64,000 nt of DNA, from assembly GCF_028276765.1 (NCBI RefSeq), contig NZ_JAPYVU010000001.1:25784-89783 (forward strand), read 5' to 3'. Position 1 is the first letter of the stretch, and each line of letters starts with the position of its first letter. The notes beneath the pieces are model-generated. The model was not told where the DNA came from, did no database searches, and saw nothing but the letters and a program-made list of their open reading frames with translations. Below are positions 25,423-37,002 of the stretch, piece after piece. This stretch comes from Sulfurihydrogenibium sp. (GTDB lineage: Bacteria; Aquificota; Aquificia; Aquificales; Hydrogenothermaceae). A program made the position numbers and the translations under genes.

Positions 25423-25806
25423 CTACACCTTGTTTTGAACTCTTAATACTTTACCAAGCAAATTCAGCTCTGTAAGATTTTCTTCTTTTACTTTTGTTTT
25501 TCTTAAACCTTTACCATCTGTTAAGATAAGCATGCTATCTTTTTTTTCTAAGATTTTAAATAGTCCCCACTTTCCTTTTTCTTTGAACAAGATTACATCA
25601 TTGGATTCTATTGTAAGCGGTGGAATTTTTCCGACCAAAACCCATAGATTTCTAATCTTATACCAAAAAACATTTTCTTTGTAATTTGGGATGTTTTCAA
25701 CAAGAATTAAAGGAGTTAAAATATCTTCAAGATACTTTATCTCTCCGTTATCTAAAACTTCAAAACCTTTGATGTTTACTTTTAGCTCGGTATTCTCTTT
25801 AAGCAA
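25423..25806 (-). CDS. Unknown protein, 127 residues
   Basis: I do not recognise this gene. It has no signal peptide or membrane segment and is rich in beta-type alternation (VLVGKIPPLTIESNDVILFK, then KGKWGLFKILEKKDS). The SNDVILFKE-x-x-x-WGLFKI part is vaguely like the beta barrel of S24/S26 peptidases, but no catalytic Ser/Lys is visible, so no function is given. It overlaps the upstream 82-residue gene by 8 bases and lies 4 bases before the thioredoxin-fold gene, in the purS-purQ transcription unit. Confidence 0.65.
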   Translation of the reverse strand: MLKENTELKVNIKGFEVLDNGEIKYLEDILTPLILVENIPNYKENVFWYKIRNLWVLVGKIPPLTIESNDVILFKEKGKWGLFKILEKKDSMLILTDGKGLRKTKVKEENLTELNLLGKVLRVQNKV

Positions 25807-26047
25807 TTTTTTTGGTTGAAGTTATTGTATTTCTTGTTTGATCTTTCAAAATATTAATTGATTGAGCAACCATAAAAAATGCATGTTCCAAGTTTATAAG
25901 TGCTGCTTCAAAGTCTTTATCTTTTGTTTCAAATCTAAGTTGTCTTACTTCTCTAAAAAGTTCATCAACGTTTGTCCCAAGTTCATATGCTAACGTAAAA
26001 ACTTTTGCAACCAACTCTTCTAATTTCTTTCTTTCTATATCTGTCAT
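25799..26047 (-). CDS. Unknown small helical protein, 82 residues
   Basis: Not recognised. The sequence is almost entirely amphipathic helix (ERKKLEELVAKVFTLAYELG, LFREVRQLRFETKDKDFEAA, NLEHAFFMVAQSINILKD), suggesting a small helical bundle or coiled coil. It starts at ATG 26047 with AGGAGA upstream, 9 bases after the purQ stop, and overlaps the next gene by 8 bases. That tight coupling supports it as a real gene. Confidence 0.65.
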   Translation of the reverse strand: MTDIERKKLEELVAKVFTLAYELGTNVDELFREVRQLRFETKDKDFEAALINLEHAFFMVAQSINILKDQTRNTITSTKKIA

Positions 26048-26056
26048 TATCTTCTC

Positions 26057-26737
26057 CTAATTTATTAATGATGTTAACAATAGCAATCCATCTGCTGTGC
26101 CAAGGATTGACTCGCAGGCTCTTTCTGGGTGTGGCATAAGTCCAAATACATTTTTTTCTTTATTGCAAACACCCGCTATATTTTCAATTGAGCCATTTGG
26201 ATTTGTAGACTCATCTACTATACCATTTTCATCACAATATCTTAAAATTATCTGTCCGTTTTTCTCCATTTCTGTTAAAGTCTCTGGGTCAACGAAGTAG
26301 TTTCCATCGTGATGTGCGATAGGAAGCTTTATAACCTGATTTTTGCTTAAATTTTTTGTAAACGGAGTTTCATTATTTTCTACTTTTAAGTATTGATGCT
26401 TACACACAAATTTTCCATGATTGTTTGGCAGTAGTGCACCTGGTAGCAAATGGGCTTCTGTAAGGATTTGAAAGCCATTGCATATTCCAATTACAAACTT
26501 TCCTTTTGATGCAAAATCTTTTAATGCTTGAGTTAGTGGAGTGTGGGATGCTATTGCTCCAGGTCTTAAATAGTCTCCGAAAGAAAATCCGCCGGGAACT
26601 ATAACGCAATCGTATTTAGATAAATCTGTTTCTCTATAATCAATAAATTCAACTTCCTTTTTTAGAATATCTCTAATTACGTAATAAGTGTCATAATCAC
26701 AGTTAGAACCTGGATATACAGCAACTCCAAATCTCAT
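26057..26737 (-). CDS. purQ: Phosphoribosylformylglycinamidine synthase, glutaminase subunit
   Basis: Supplies ammonia from glutamine to PurL in the fourth step of purine synthesis. A class I glutamine amidotransferase: the nucleophile Cys is in GICNGFQIL and the His-x-Glu of the triad in MPHPERACE. VVPGGFSFGDYLRPGAIA and HHDGNYF are PurQ-specific. 226 residues. It follows purS by three bases. purL is not in this window. Confidence 0.96.
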   Translation of the reverse strand: MRFGVAVYPGSNCDYDTYYVIRDILKKEVEFIDYRETDLSKYDCVIVPGGFSFGDYLRPGAIASHTPLTQALKDFASKGKFVIGICNGFQILTEAHLLPGALLPNNHGKFVCKHQYLKVENNETPFTKNLSKNQVIKLPIAHHDGNYFVDPETLTEMEKNGQIILRYCDENGIVDESTNPNGSIENIAGVCNKEKNVFGLMPHPERACESILGTADGLLLLTSLIN

Positions 26738-26740
26738 TTT

Positions 26741-26983
26741 TTACTCCACCACTTGTATTTCATAGTCTTCTATAAGGTCGTTGACGATTGCTTTTTTTGC
26801 CATCTCTTTAGCTTCTTCTATGGCTTTTTCTTTGTCTGTACTGTCTACGTAAACTTCTATATATTTTCCTACTTTAACATCTTTTACATTATTAAATCCT
26901 AAGGATTTTAAACTTTCTGCAACTGCTCTACCTTGTGGGTCAAGAACACCTTTTCTTGGCTTGATAAAAAACTTTATTAGCAT
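26741..26983 (-). CDS. purS: Phosphoribosylformylglycinamidine synthase, PurS subunit
   Basis: A small 80-residue partner that links PurQ and the small form of PurL. The family signature KPRKGVLDPQGRAVAESLKS leads, and VKVGKYIEVYVD and IEDYEIQVVE follow. The length is right. It is the first gene of the purS-purQ-unknown-unknown-thioredoxin unit. The presence of separate PurS and PurQ shows that PurL is the small type. Confidence 0.95.
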   Translation of the reverse strand: MLIKFFIKPRKGVLDPQGRAVAESLKSLGFNNVKDVKVGKYIEVYVDSTDKEKAIEEAKEMAKKAIVNDLIEDYEIQVVE

Positions 26984-27044
26984 TACTTGTCCTCATATGG
27001 ATTTTTTAGTTATTATATCATAAGTTAAGCTTGGCTTGAATGTA

Positions 27045-27283
27045 TTTAGCAAAGCAGGAGATTCTTCTTTGGCTGTGGAATGAATGTAGATAAAACAATA
27101 AAATCTAATACTCCACATAGAACATCCTGAGGCCTTAAGGCCGAAGGATCTCATTTTTAAATTCTATAAAAACCGCTAATTTCTCACCCAAGGTATATTT
27201 AAATATATCAGGTTAGAAATTCATAAAAGTAGGAGATTTTTGCCAGCTACAGAATGACAATTTTGATTTTTAGAATAGTCTCA
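27045..27283. repeat. Subtype 2 unit (27122-27196) and subtype 1 unit (27205-27283) facing each other
   Basis: 27122-27196 reads ACATCCTGAGG, CCTTAAGGCCGAAGGATCTC, TTTTTAAATTCTATAAAAAC and ends in the terminus AATTTCTCACCCAAGGTAT. After eight bases, 27205-27283 starts with the same terminus inverted (ATATCAGGTTAGAAATT), then GGAGATTTTTGCCAGCTACA followed by GAATGACA, and TTTTTAGAATAGTCTCA. This places both subtypes tail to tail and shows that they share a terminus. A further fragment lies at 27057-27095. From 27284 to the lysC start I see only a TATAAT (about 27330) as a possible -10. Confidence 0.75.
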
Positions 27284-27370
27284 CCCATTTCTCATCATTT
27301 ATAATTAAGCAAAAAAATAATGCTTTTGTTATAATAAACTAAATATTTTTATGTATGGAGGTCTCTTTAA

Positions 27371-28598
27371 TTGCCTTTAATAGTTCAAAAGTATGGCGGA
27401 ACATCTGTTGGAAATATAGAAAGAATTAAAAATGTTGCAAAAAAAATAAAAAAGGCAGTAGATGCCGGGAATAAAGTCGTAGTTGTTTCTTCTGCTATGA
27501 GTGGTGAGACAGATAGACTGCTTGGTTTAACAAGAGAGTTATCATCAAGACCTGACCCAAGAGAGCAAGACATGGTAGTCTCTACAGGTGAGCAGGTGGC
27601 AATAGGATTGGTAGCTATTGCATTAAAAGAGCTTGGAATAGATGCTATAAGTTTAACGGGTTGGCAAGTTCCAATTATTACTGATGATGTACATACAAAG
27701 GCGAGAATTAAAAAAATAGATACACATAGAATCAGAAAACATTTGGATGAAGGAAAGGTTGTTATAGTTGCAGGATTTCAAGGTGTTACAGAAGGGGGAG
27801 ATATTACAACTCTGGGTAGAGGTGGTTCTGATACTTCTGCCGTTGCTTTAGCTGCAGCTTTAAAAGCTGATGTATGCGAGATTTATACAGATGTACCGGG
27901 TGTTTTTACAGCAGACCCAAGAATTGTTGAAAATGCAAGAAAAATACCGGTTATATCATATGAAGAGATGATGGAGATGGCATCTCTTGGTTCAAAAGTT
28001 ATGCAAATTAGGTCTGTAGAATTTGGAGCAAAGTATGGTGTTAAAATACACGTAAGGTCATCTTTTAACGACGAAGAAGGAACTTGGATAGTGGAGGAGA
28101 ATGAAGAAATGGAAAAAATGATTGTCAGAGGAATATCTCACGAATTAAAAGAGTCAAGAATTACTGTAGTAAGGGTACCAGATAAGCCAGGCGTTGCAGC
28201 TAAGTTATTCAGAGCTCTTGGAGATAGAAACATCGTTGTTGATATGATAGTTCAAAACGTTTCACACAAAGGTTTTACTGATATATCATTTACAGTTAAC
28301 AAGACAGATGCAGATGTAGCAGAAGAAATAGCAAAAGAAGTAGCACAAGAAATAGGAGCTGAAGAAGTTGAAAGAAATGATAAAATCGCAAAAGTTTCTA
28401 TCGTTGGTCTTGGTATGAAAACCCATGCAGGAACAGCAGCAAAAATGTTTGAAGTTTTATCAAGAGAAGGTATAAATATATATGCAATCTCAACGTCAGA
28501 GATAAAAATATCAGTTTTAATAGATGAAAAGTATGCAGAGCTTGCAGTAAGGTCTTTACATGAAGCATTTATAGAAAACATGGAAGGTGATATTCAGT

Positions 28599-28606
<8 letters not shown>
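27371..28606 (+). CDS. lysC: Aspartate kinase
   Basis: Phosphorylates aspartate at the entry of the lysine, threonine and methionine pathways. The N-terminal kinase domain carries [35 protein letters not shown] and [19 protein letters not shown]. The C-terminal ~150 residues hold two ACT repeats ([16 protein letters not shown] and [18 protein letters not shown]), so lysine/threonine feedback is expected. The start is TTG with GGAGG 8 bases upstream, with no better ATG. 411 residues. It overlaps the next gene by 8 bases. Confidence 0.95.
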
Positions 28607-31777
<3,171 letters not shown>

Positions 31778-31781
<4 letters not shown>

Positions 31782-32413
31782 AACATTTAGAGTTATACAT
31801 TTTTGACCTTGATGGGACACTTCTCGATTCAGGAAAAGATATAGCCTTAGCGGCAAACTACGCATTTGAAAAGTTAAATCTTAAAACATTTTCAGAGGAA
31901 GAGATAATCTCAAAGGTTGGGTACGGAGCAAAAAAGCTTATTGAGGACTTAATTCCCGAATATCCACAAGAAATTAAAGATAAAGCATTAGAATATTTTA
32001 AAGAATTTTACTATTCAAATCCTGTAATACATTCAAGACTTTATGAAGGAGCTGAAGAGACATTAAAAAAATTGAAAGAGCTTTCAAAAAAAGTTGCAGT
32101 TGTAACAAACAAATATGAAGTTTTATCTGTTGAAATCTTAAAAAAATTAAATGTTATTGATTATATTGATTTAGTAGTAGGTGCTGATACAACATCAGAA
32201 AAAAAGCCTCATCCATTGCCGGTTTTTTACACATTGGAAAAGCTAAAATCCGATAAAGATAAAAGCATAATCATAGGTGATAGTGAAACTGATGTTTTAA
32301 CAGGAAAAAATGCAGGAATAAAAACGGCGTTAGTTTTACAAGGCTATGGAAATAAAGAGTTTGCATTATCTTTAAATCCGGATTATGTATTAGATAGCTT
32401 AAAGTTTATATAA
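31778..32413 (+). CDS. gph: Phosphoglycolate phosphatase-type HAD hydrolase
   Basis: A HAD phosphatase with motif I FDLDGTLLDS, motif II VVTNK, motif III Lys in SEKKPHPLP and motif IV IIGDSETDVLTGKNAG. The small helical cap after motif I and the GDSxTD-xxA-AG pattern fit Gph/PPaseX. 211 residues. It starts in an ATGA overlap with the FtsB-like gene. Dephosphorylation of 2-phosphoglycolate is the best guess; other small phosphates are possible. Confidence 0.85.
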
Positions 32414-32450
32414 CAACTTTGGCAGTAAATTGGCATTTTTTGTAGAATAT

Positions 32451-32593
32451 AAAGAGGAGATCCTTCGGACTTACGTCCTCAGGATGACAGAGAAAGGTTA
32501 AATGATAAGCATCAGAAAAGGAATAACCTTATTCCGTCATTCTGAGCGAAGCGAAGAATCTCATGTTTTTATTGAATTTCTCACTCAACATAT
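32451..32593. repeat. Subtype 2 core followed by subtype 1 core and terminus
   Basis: GAGATCCTTCGGACTTACGT at 32457, then CCTCAGGATGACAGAGAAAGG, and at 32535 CGTCATTCTGAGCGAAGCGA followed by AGAATCTCATG and the terminus ATTGAATTTCTCACTCAAC. The same joint arrangement is found at 47295-47425. The terminus ends a few bases before the candidate -10 box of the citryl-CoA lyase gene. Confidence 0.75.
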
Positions 32594-32596
32594 GAC

Positions 32597-32602
32597 TATA
32601 AT
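32597..32602 (+). promoter_or_regulatory. Candidate -10 box of the citryl-CoA lyase gene
   Basis: TATAAT stands 38 bases upstream of the start codon. The only -35-like sequence, TTGAAT at 32572-32577, belongs to the repeat terminus and is 19 bases away, longer than ideal. Confidence 0.4.
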
Positions 32603-32640
32603 TTATACAAACAAAGACAAAAGTCAAAAAGGAGCTAACC

Positions 32641-33408
32641 ATGGCTAAAAAATGGCAAACTAAAATTACATTAAACACAAAAGAAGAGACATATATCAGA
32701 GGCTATCCGTTAACTCAGATGATTGGAAAGCTTACATTTTCAGAAAGCATTTATCTTTTGTTAAAAGGAGAACTTCCAACAGAAAACGAAAGAAGAATGT
32801 TTGATGCAATCTTTACATCTGTAATAGACCATGGAGTTGCACCACCATCTGTTGTAGCACTTAGAAATGTAATCTCCGGTGGAAATCAACTTCACGTTGG
32901 CGTTGCAGCGGGTGTTTTAGCTTTTGGAGAATATCATGGTGGAGCTTTAGAAGATGCAATGAAATTCTTTCAAGAATACGCAAAAGATGAAGAGGATATT
33001 TATAGACTTGCAGAAAGAATAGCTAAAAAAGCCGTAGAAGAAAAATGGAGAATCTCCGGCTATGGACATAAGTATTACAAAGATTTTGACCCAAGAAGCA
33101 AAAAATTGTTAGATTTGGCAAAAGAGCTTGGATTTTATGGTAAATATTGTGAGTTTGCTGTAGCCTTAGAAGATGCAATAGAAAAAATAAAAGGAAAAAA
33201 GCTTGTTTTAAACGTAGATGGGGCAATTGCAGCCATTACATCAGATATGGGTTTTGATTACAGACTTGGAAAAGGGTTTTTTATAATCGGAAGAATACCC
33301 GGTTTAGTTGCACACGCATTTGAAGAGCTAACAGAAGGAGTTATTTTTAGAAGGCTTGATGAAGAAACAGAAATAGAATACTTAGGAAACCCACCAAGAG
33401 AGCTTTGA
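32641..33408 (+). CDS. ccl: Citryl-CoA lyase-type protein (citrate synthase fold)
   Basis: A 255-residue stand-alone citrate-synthase-fold protein, matching the length and motifs of citryl-CoA lyase (the Hydrogenobacter Ccl type) and of the C-terminus of ATP-citrate lyase. Catalytic His in FGEYHGGALEDA, second His in ISGYGHKYYKDFDPR, and Asp in LNVDGAIAAI are all present. It would cleave citryl-CoA to acetyl-CoA and oxaloacetate in the reductive TCA cycle; the citryl-CoA synthetase partner is not in the window. The ATG has AAAAGGAG upstream. The TTGA overlap with the kinase gene downstream couples them. A citrate-synthase or other C-C lyase role cannot be excluded. Confidence 0.8.
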   Translation: MAKKWQTKITLNTKEETYIRGYPLTQMIGKLTFSESIYLLLKGELPTENERRMFDAIFTSVIDHGVAPPSVVALRNVISGGNQLHVGVAAGVLAFGEYHGGALEDAMKFFQEYAKDEEDIYRLAERIAKKAVEEKWRISGYGHKYYKDFDPRSKKLLDLAKELGFYGKYCEFAVALEDAIEKIKGKKLVLNVDGAIAAITSDMGFDYRLGKGFFIIGRIPGLVAHAFEELTEGVIFRRLDEETEIEYLGNPPREL

Positions 33409-35372
33409 CTGAAAGAGAAAATCTAAAAAGAAATTTAATAATATTTTCAGCTTCTTTATTTCTTTTTATAGCAGGCAATTACTATATTTTTGGAAAGCTT
33501 GAAAAGGTCAAAGATGTTTTAAATCCATATGTATTTCTTTTTATACTGAATCTTGACCTAATCTTTTTTATCATCATTTTTGCGTATACCCTAAGATATC
33601 TTATAAAAATACTGTTTGAAGAGGGGATTAAAGGAAAGTTAAAAATAAAACTTACACTGATTTTAATCTCCTTTGTTGTTATACCTTCATTAATACTTTT
33701 CACAGTTTCAGTATCAATAATTTCAAATGCAACAAATTTATGGTTTGCCGGAAAAGTTGGCAATGCCCTTGGGAAGTTGGATGAGATATTAAGTCAAAAC
33801 ATTCAATCTAATCAAGATTGGCTTTACAGAGTTTATAGACTAATTGATGAAAATAAAATAGACCCAAAAGATGCAGTTGATATTTTTAATCTAAGAACAT
33901 TGACAATCTATGACATTGACGGAAGATTGATACAATTTTATGGCAAGCCTTATGACAAAGAAGTTTTTGATGCATTGTACAAAGAAGGTTTTAGCGTTTA
34001 TGAAAATAAAATAGTTTTCAATGGTAAACTAAAAACAAATCAGAAAATAATCCTTGTTTACGAATTTCCAAAAGAGCTTTTATTATCAAAAGAAGACACA
34101 GCTTTAATTTTGCAAATTTATAATGACCTAAAAAACTACAAAACACCAATAAGAATAAGCTACATTTTAATTTTACTTACGATTACAATGGCTGTAATTT
34201 TTGCCACTGTTTGGTTTAGTAGGTTTATTGTCAATAACATCACAAAACCTGTTGAAGCACTGGTAGAAGGAGCAAAAAGATTATCAGAAGGAGATTTAAA
34301 CGTAAAAATAAATCTTAAGTCCCAAGATGAGTTTGACATTTTGATTGAAGAATTCAACAGAATGGTTGAAAGATTAAATTTACTGTATAAAAAACTTGAA
34401 GAAAGGAACACTATCTTAAGAAAGAATAAAGAATACTTAGAAACAATTTTAAACAACATTAGCACCGGTGTGATATACTCATCGGAAGATGGCAATATCG
34501 AAAATATAAACAATGCAGCAACCATTATTTTAGGTCAAGATGTTTTAAATTTTAGAAAAAGCGATATTCAAGAATTTGCAAAATTTTTAAATGTAAATCT
34601 TGATAGTAAAAAAGAGCAGATAATAGAAAAAGGCGGTAGAACGCTTATAGTTAAGGTCAGCAACATAAGAGATAAAGGTTATGTTATAGTTTTTGATGAC
34701 ATTACAGATATAATAGCAGCACAAAAACTAAGTATGTGGAAAGATGTGGCACAAAGAATAGCCCATGAAATAAAAAATCCATTAACCCCAATAAAGCTAT
34801 CGGCAGAAAGAATTCTAAGAAGCTGGAAAAAACAAAATCCAAACTTTGATGAAATCGTTGAAAATTCAGTAAGAATAATCACTCAAGAAACGGACTATTT
34901 AGCAAATCTTGTAAGAGAGTTTAATCAGTTTGGAAATTCTTTGTATGGATTAAATCTTCAAGAAATTGATTTATGCAACCTTCTAAGAGAGATCACAGAA
35001 AGCTATAAAGATGAAAAATTTAGTATATCTATTGAATGTGAGGGTGATTTTAAGATAAAAGGAGATTTAAAGCTTTTAAAACAAGCATTTATAAATATCG
35101 TCCAAAATAGTTATGAAGAGGCAAGCAGTTTAAAAATCTCTGTTTATAAAGAAGACAGCAAGATTAAAATTATCTTTAAAGACAATGGAAAAGGTATTAG
35201 CAAAGAAGATGCTGACAAAATATTCTTACCTTACTACTCTAAAAAACCAAAAGGAAGCGGGCTTGGATTATCAATAGCAAAAGAAGTTGTAGAAAAACAC
35301 AAAGGTAAAATATATGCAGTACCATCTTCTGAAGGTGGTATATTTGTAATAGAGTTAAACATGGAGGCATAA
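33405..35372 (+). CDS. NtrY-like membrane histidine kinase
   Basis: 655 residues, NtrY architecture. The N-terminus has membrane helices (about 12-28, 42-64 and 85-107), then an extracytoplasmic stretch and another helix near 247-268. HAMP (ITKPVEALVEGAKRLSEGDL) and a PAS-like part (GVIYSSEDGNIENINNAA) follow. The H box AHEIKNPLTPIKLSAERI is of the NtrY class. The ATPase N box is NIVQNSYEEA, with DNGKGI and GSGLGLSIAKEVVEKH. It starts at TTG inside the upstream stop (TTGA). No response regulator is adjacent, so its partner is unknown. Confidence 0.9.
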   Translation: MTERENLKRNLIIFSASLFLFIAGNYYIFGKLEKVKDVLNPYVFLFILNLDLIFFIIIFAYTLRYLIKILFEEGIKGKLKIKLTLILISFVVIPSLILFTVSVSIISNATNLWFAGKVGNALGKLDEILSQNIQSNQDWLYRVYRLIDENKIDPKDAVDIFNLRTLTIYDIDGRLIQFYGKPYDKEVFDALYKEGFSVYENKIVFNGKLKTNQKIILVYEFPKELLLSKEDTALILQIYNDLKNYKTPIRISYILILLTITMAVIFATVWFSRFIVNNITKPVEALVEGAKRLSEGDLNVKINLKSQDEFDILIEEFNRMVERLNLLYKKLEERNTILRKNKEYLETILNNISTGVIYSSEDGNIENINNAATIILGQDVLNFRKSDIQEFAKFLNVNLDSKKEQIIEKGGRTLIVKVSNIRDKGYVIVFDDITDIIAAQKLSMWKDVAQRIAHEIKNPLTPIKLSAERILRSWKKQNPNFDEIVENSVRIITQETDYLANLVREFNQFGNSLYGLNLQEIDLCNLLREITESYKDEKFSISIECEGDFKIKGDLKLLKQAFINIVQNSYEEASSLKISVYKEDSKIKIIFKDNGKGISKEDADKIFLPYYSKKPKGSGLGLSIAKEVVEKHKGKIYAVPSSEGGIFVIELNMEA

Positions 35373-35407
35373 ATTGAGAATGTTTGTAAAAATCAACGTT
35401 GTTGTTA

Positions 35408-35489
35408 AGACTGCTTGTAAAAATCCACATCGTCATTCTGAAGCCGGCGAAGAATCTCATACTTTTATTGAATTTCTCACCCGACGTAT
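35408..35489 (+). repeat. Complete subtype 1 dispersed repeat unit
   Basis: 82 bases: outer end AGACTGCTTGTAAAAATCCA, core GTCATTCTGAAGCCGGCGAA followed by GAATCTC, and terminus TATTGAATTTCTCACCCGAC followed by GTAT. Same layout as 20354-20434 and 27205-27283, in the opposite orientation. A partial terminus (TTCAATTTCTCACATAAGGG, 35551-35570) follows, just before the TATAAT at 35578-35583 upstream of the next gene. Confidence 0.8.
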
Positions 35490-35577
35490 ATCAATGAATA
35501 TTTCTACAATTTCTTTTTCATTACGAATGTAAGTTAAGAATTCAATAATTTTCAATTTCTCACATAAGGGTATGGTA

Positions 35578-35583
35578 TATAAT
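35578..35583 (+). promoter_or_regulatory. Candidate -10 box of the PpiD-like gene
   Basis: TATAAT 37 bases upstream of the TTG start. The nearest -35-like sequence, TTCAAT in the repeat terminus (35551-35556), is 21 bases away. Confidence 0.35.
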
Positions 35584-35619
35584 ATTAAAGAAATATAAAA
35601 CTTTACAGGAGCTTGAAAA

Positions 35620-37002
35620 TTGTTTGATAAGATTTCTCAATCTAAATGGAAGAATATTGTTTTATTTACAACAGTGTTTGCATTTGTAGCAACGTCTATA
35701 GTAGCTATAATTGTTTACAAATTAAGTGGTGAAATTAATGGTGTCGCAGAAGTAAATGGCAAAGAAATTCCATTTTATGAGTTTAATTACGCATACGAAA
35801 TGACAGCAAGAAATATGCAAATGCAAAATCTTGATATTTCTAATCTAAAAGACCAAATAAAAAAAGAAGTTGTAAACGATTTAATAGAAAAAGAACTTTT
35901 ATATCAAGAAGCAGAAAAGGAAGGAATAACAGCAACTTCAGAGCAGGTAAAAAATGAGATTTTAAAAATTTCTGCATTTCAAGTCAATGGAAAATTTGAT
36001 AAACAAACATACTTACAAATTATAAACTCTTTTGGATTAACTCCCGATGCCTTTGAAAATATTTTAAGAAAAGAACTATCGATCAATAACTTGAAAACAA
36101 TTCTGCTATCTACAATCTATGTTAGTGATGAAGAGATAGAAACTTTTACCAAAAAACAACTTACAAGAGTGAGCGGTGAAGCTACTATAATAAAACCGAA
36201 TGTTCCAGAAATTACAGAAGATATGATAAAAAAGTTTTACGAAGAGCATAAAAAAGATTATTCAGCACAAACAGGAAAAAATATAACAGTTTATAAAATA
36301 AATATTCAAAAATTAGGTGATGATAAAGCACAGCAGTTAGCAAAACAGCTATTTACGCAAGCAAAAAGTGGAAATTTACAATCTGTCCCAACAGAAGTTG
36401 AGAAAGTTTTTGAAGGAGATGTTTTTTCTAACCAAGAAATTCAAAACTTACCAAAAGAAATTCAAGAAGATGTAAATTCCTTAAATAAAGATAAAAAAGT
36501 TTCATTCACTAAAACACAAAATGGGTATTACATTTCATTATTTAATGGAGAATCTTTAAAATCAATACCTTATGAGCAGGTTAGAAATGAAATTAAACAA
36601 AAATTAGAAAGAGAGTTATCACAAAAAGCTTTAAAAAATATGCAAAAAACCACTGATATAACACAGCTATTAAAGCAAAATAAAACAGAAAAACAAACTA
36701 TTTCTGATAACACAATTCAAGAATTGGTTGTCAAATTTGGAATAAAAAGAGAGGATTTAAATAAACTTGCTAACTTAAAAGTTGGAGAGACATCCAAACC
36801 AATCTCGACAGAAAATGGAATTTTAATATTCAAGCTAACTGAAATAAAAGAACCGGATAAATCTCAGGTTGATGAAACGAAAAAAACAATTCTTCCTTTC
36901 GTAAAATCTCAAAAATTCAACGATGTATATCAAATGTATGTTGATAGCTTAAAGAAAAAAGCAAAAATAAAAATTAATAAAAGAGTATTAGAAAATGGAT
37001 AA
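35620..37002 (+). CDS. PpiD/SurA-like membrane-anchored folding protein
   Basis: 460 residues: an N-terminal membrane anchor (about 12-34) then a SurA/PpiD N-terminal domain (VNGKEIPFYEFNYAYE; VVNDLIEKELLYQEAEKEGI, typical) and a weak parvulin-like domain around residues 260-330 (FSNQEIQNLP, NGYYISLFNGE). It probably assists folding of exported proteins in the periplasm. The rotamase domain is degenerate, so a chaperone rather than isomerase role is likely. The TTG start has CAGGAG 8 bases upstream. Confidence 0.82.
   Translation: MFDKISQSKWKNIVLFTTVFAFVATSIVAIIVYKLSGEINGVAEVNGKEIPFYEFNYAYEMTARNMQMQNLDISNLKDQIKKEVVNDLIEKELLYQEAEKEGITATSEQVKNEILKISAFQVNGKFDKQTYLQIINSFGLTPDAFENILRKELSINNLKTILLSTIYVSDEEIETFTKKQLTRVSGEATIIKPNVPEITEDMIKKFYEEHKKDYSAQTGKNITVYKINIQKLGDDKAQQLAKQLFTQAKSGNLQSVPTEVEKVFEGDVFSNQEIQNLPKEIQEDVNSLNKDKKVSFTKTQNGYYISLFNGESLKSIPYEQVRNEIKQKLERELSQKALKNMQKTTDITQLLKQNKTEKQTISDNTIQELVVKFGIKREDLNKLANLKVGETSKPISTENGILIFKLTEIKEPDKSQVDETKKTILPFVKSQKFNDVYQMYVDSLKKKAKIKINKRVLENG

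Noticed and set aside
32440..32600. CRISPR array, suggested by several short repeated hairpin pieces
   Set aside because: Copies are dispersed over the whole window in both orientations, not regularly spaced, and no unique spacers of even length are seen. No cas gene is present.
33405..35372. A complete two-component system with response regulator beside the NtrY-like kinase
   Set aside because: No receiver or NtrX-like gene is next to it; the following gene is a PpiD-like chaperone.
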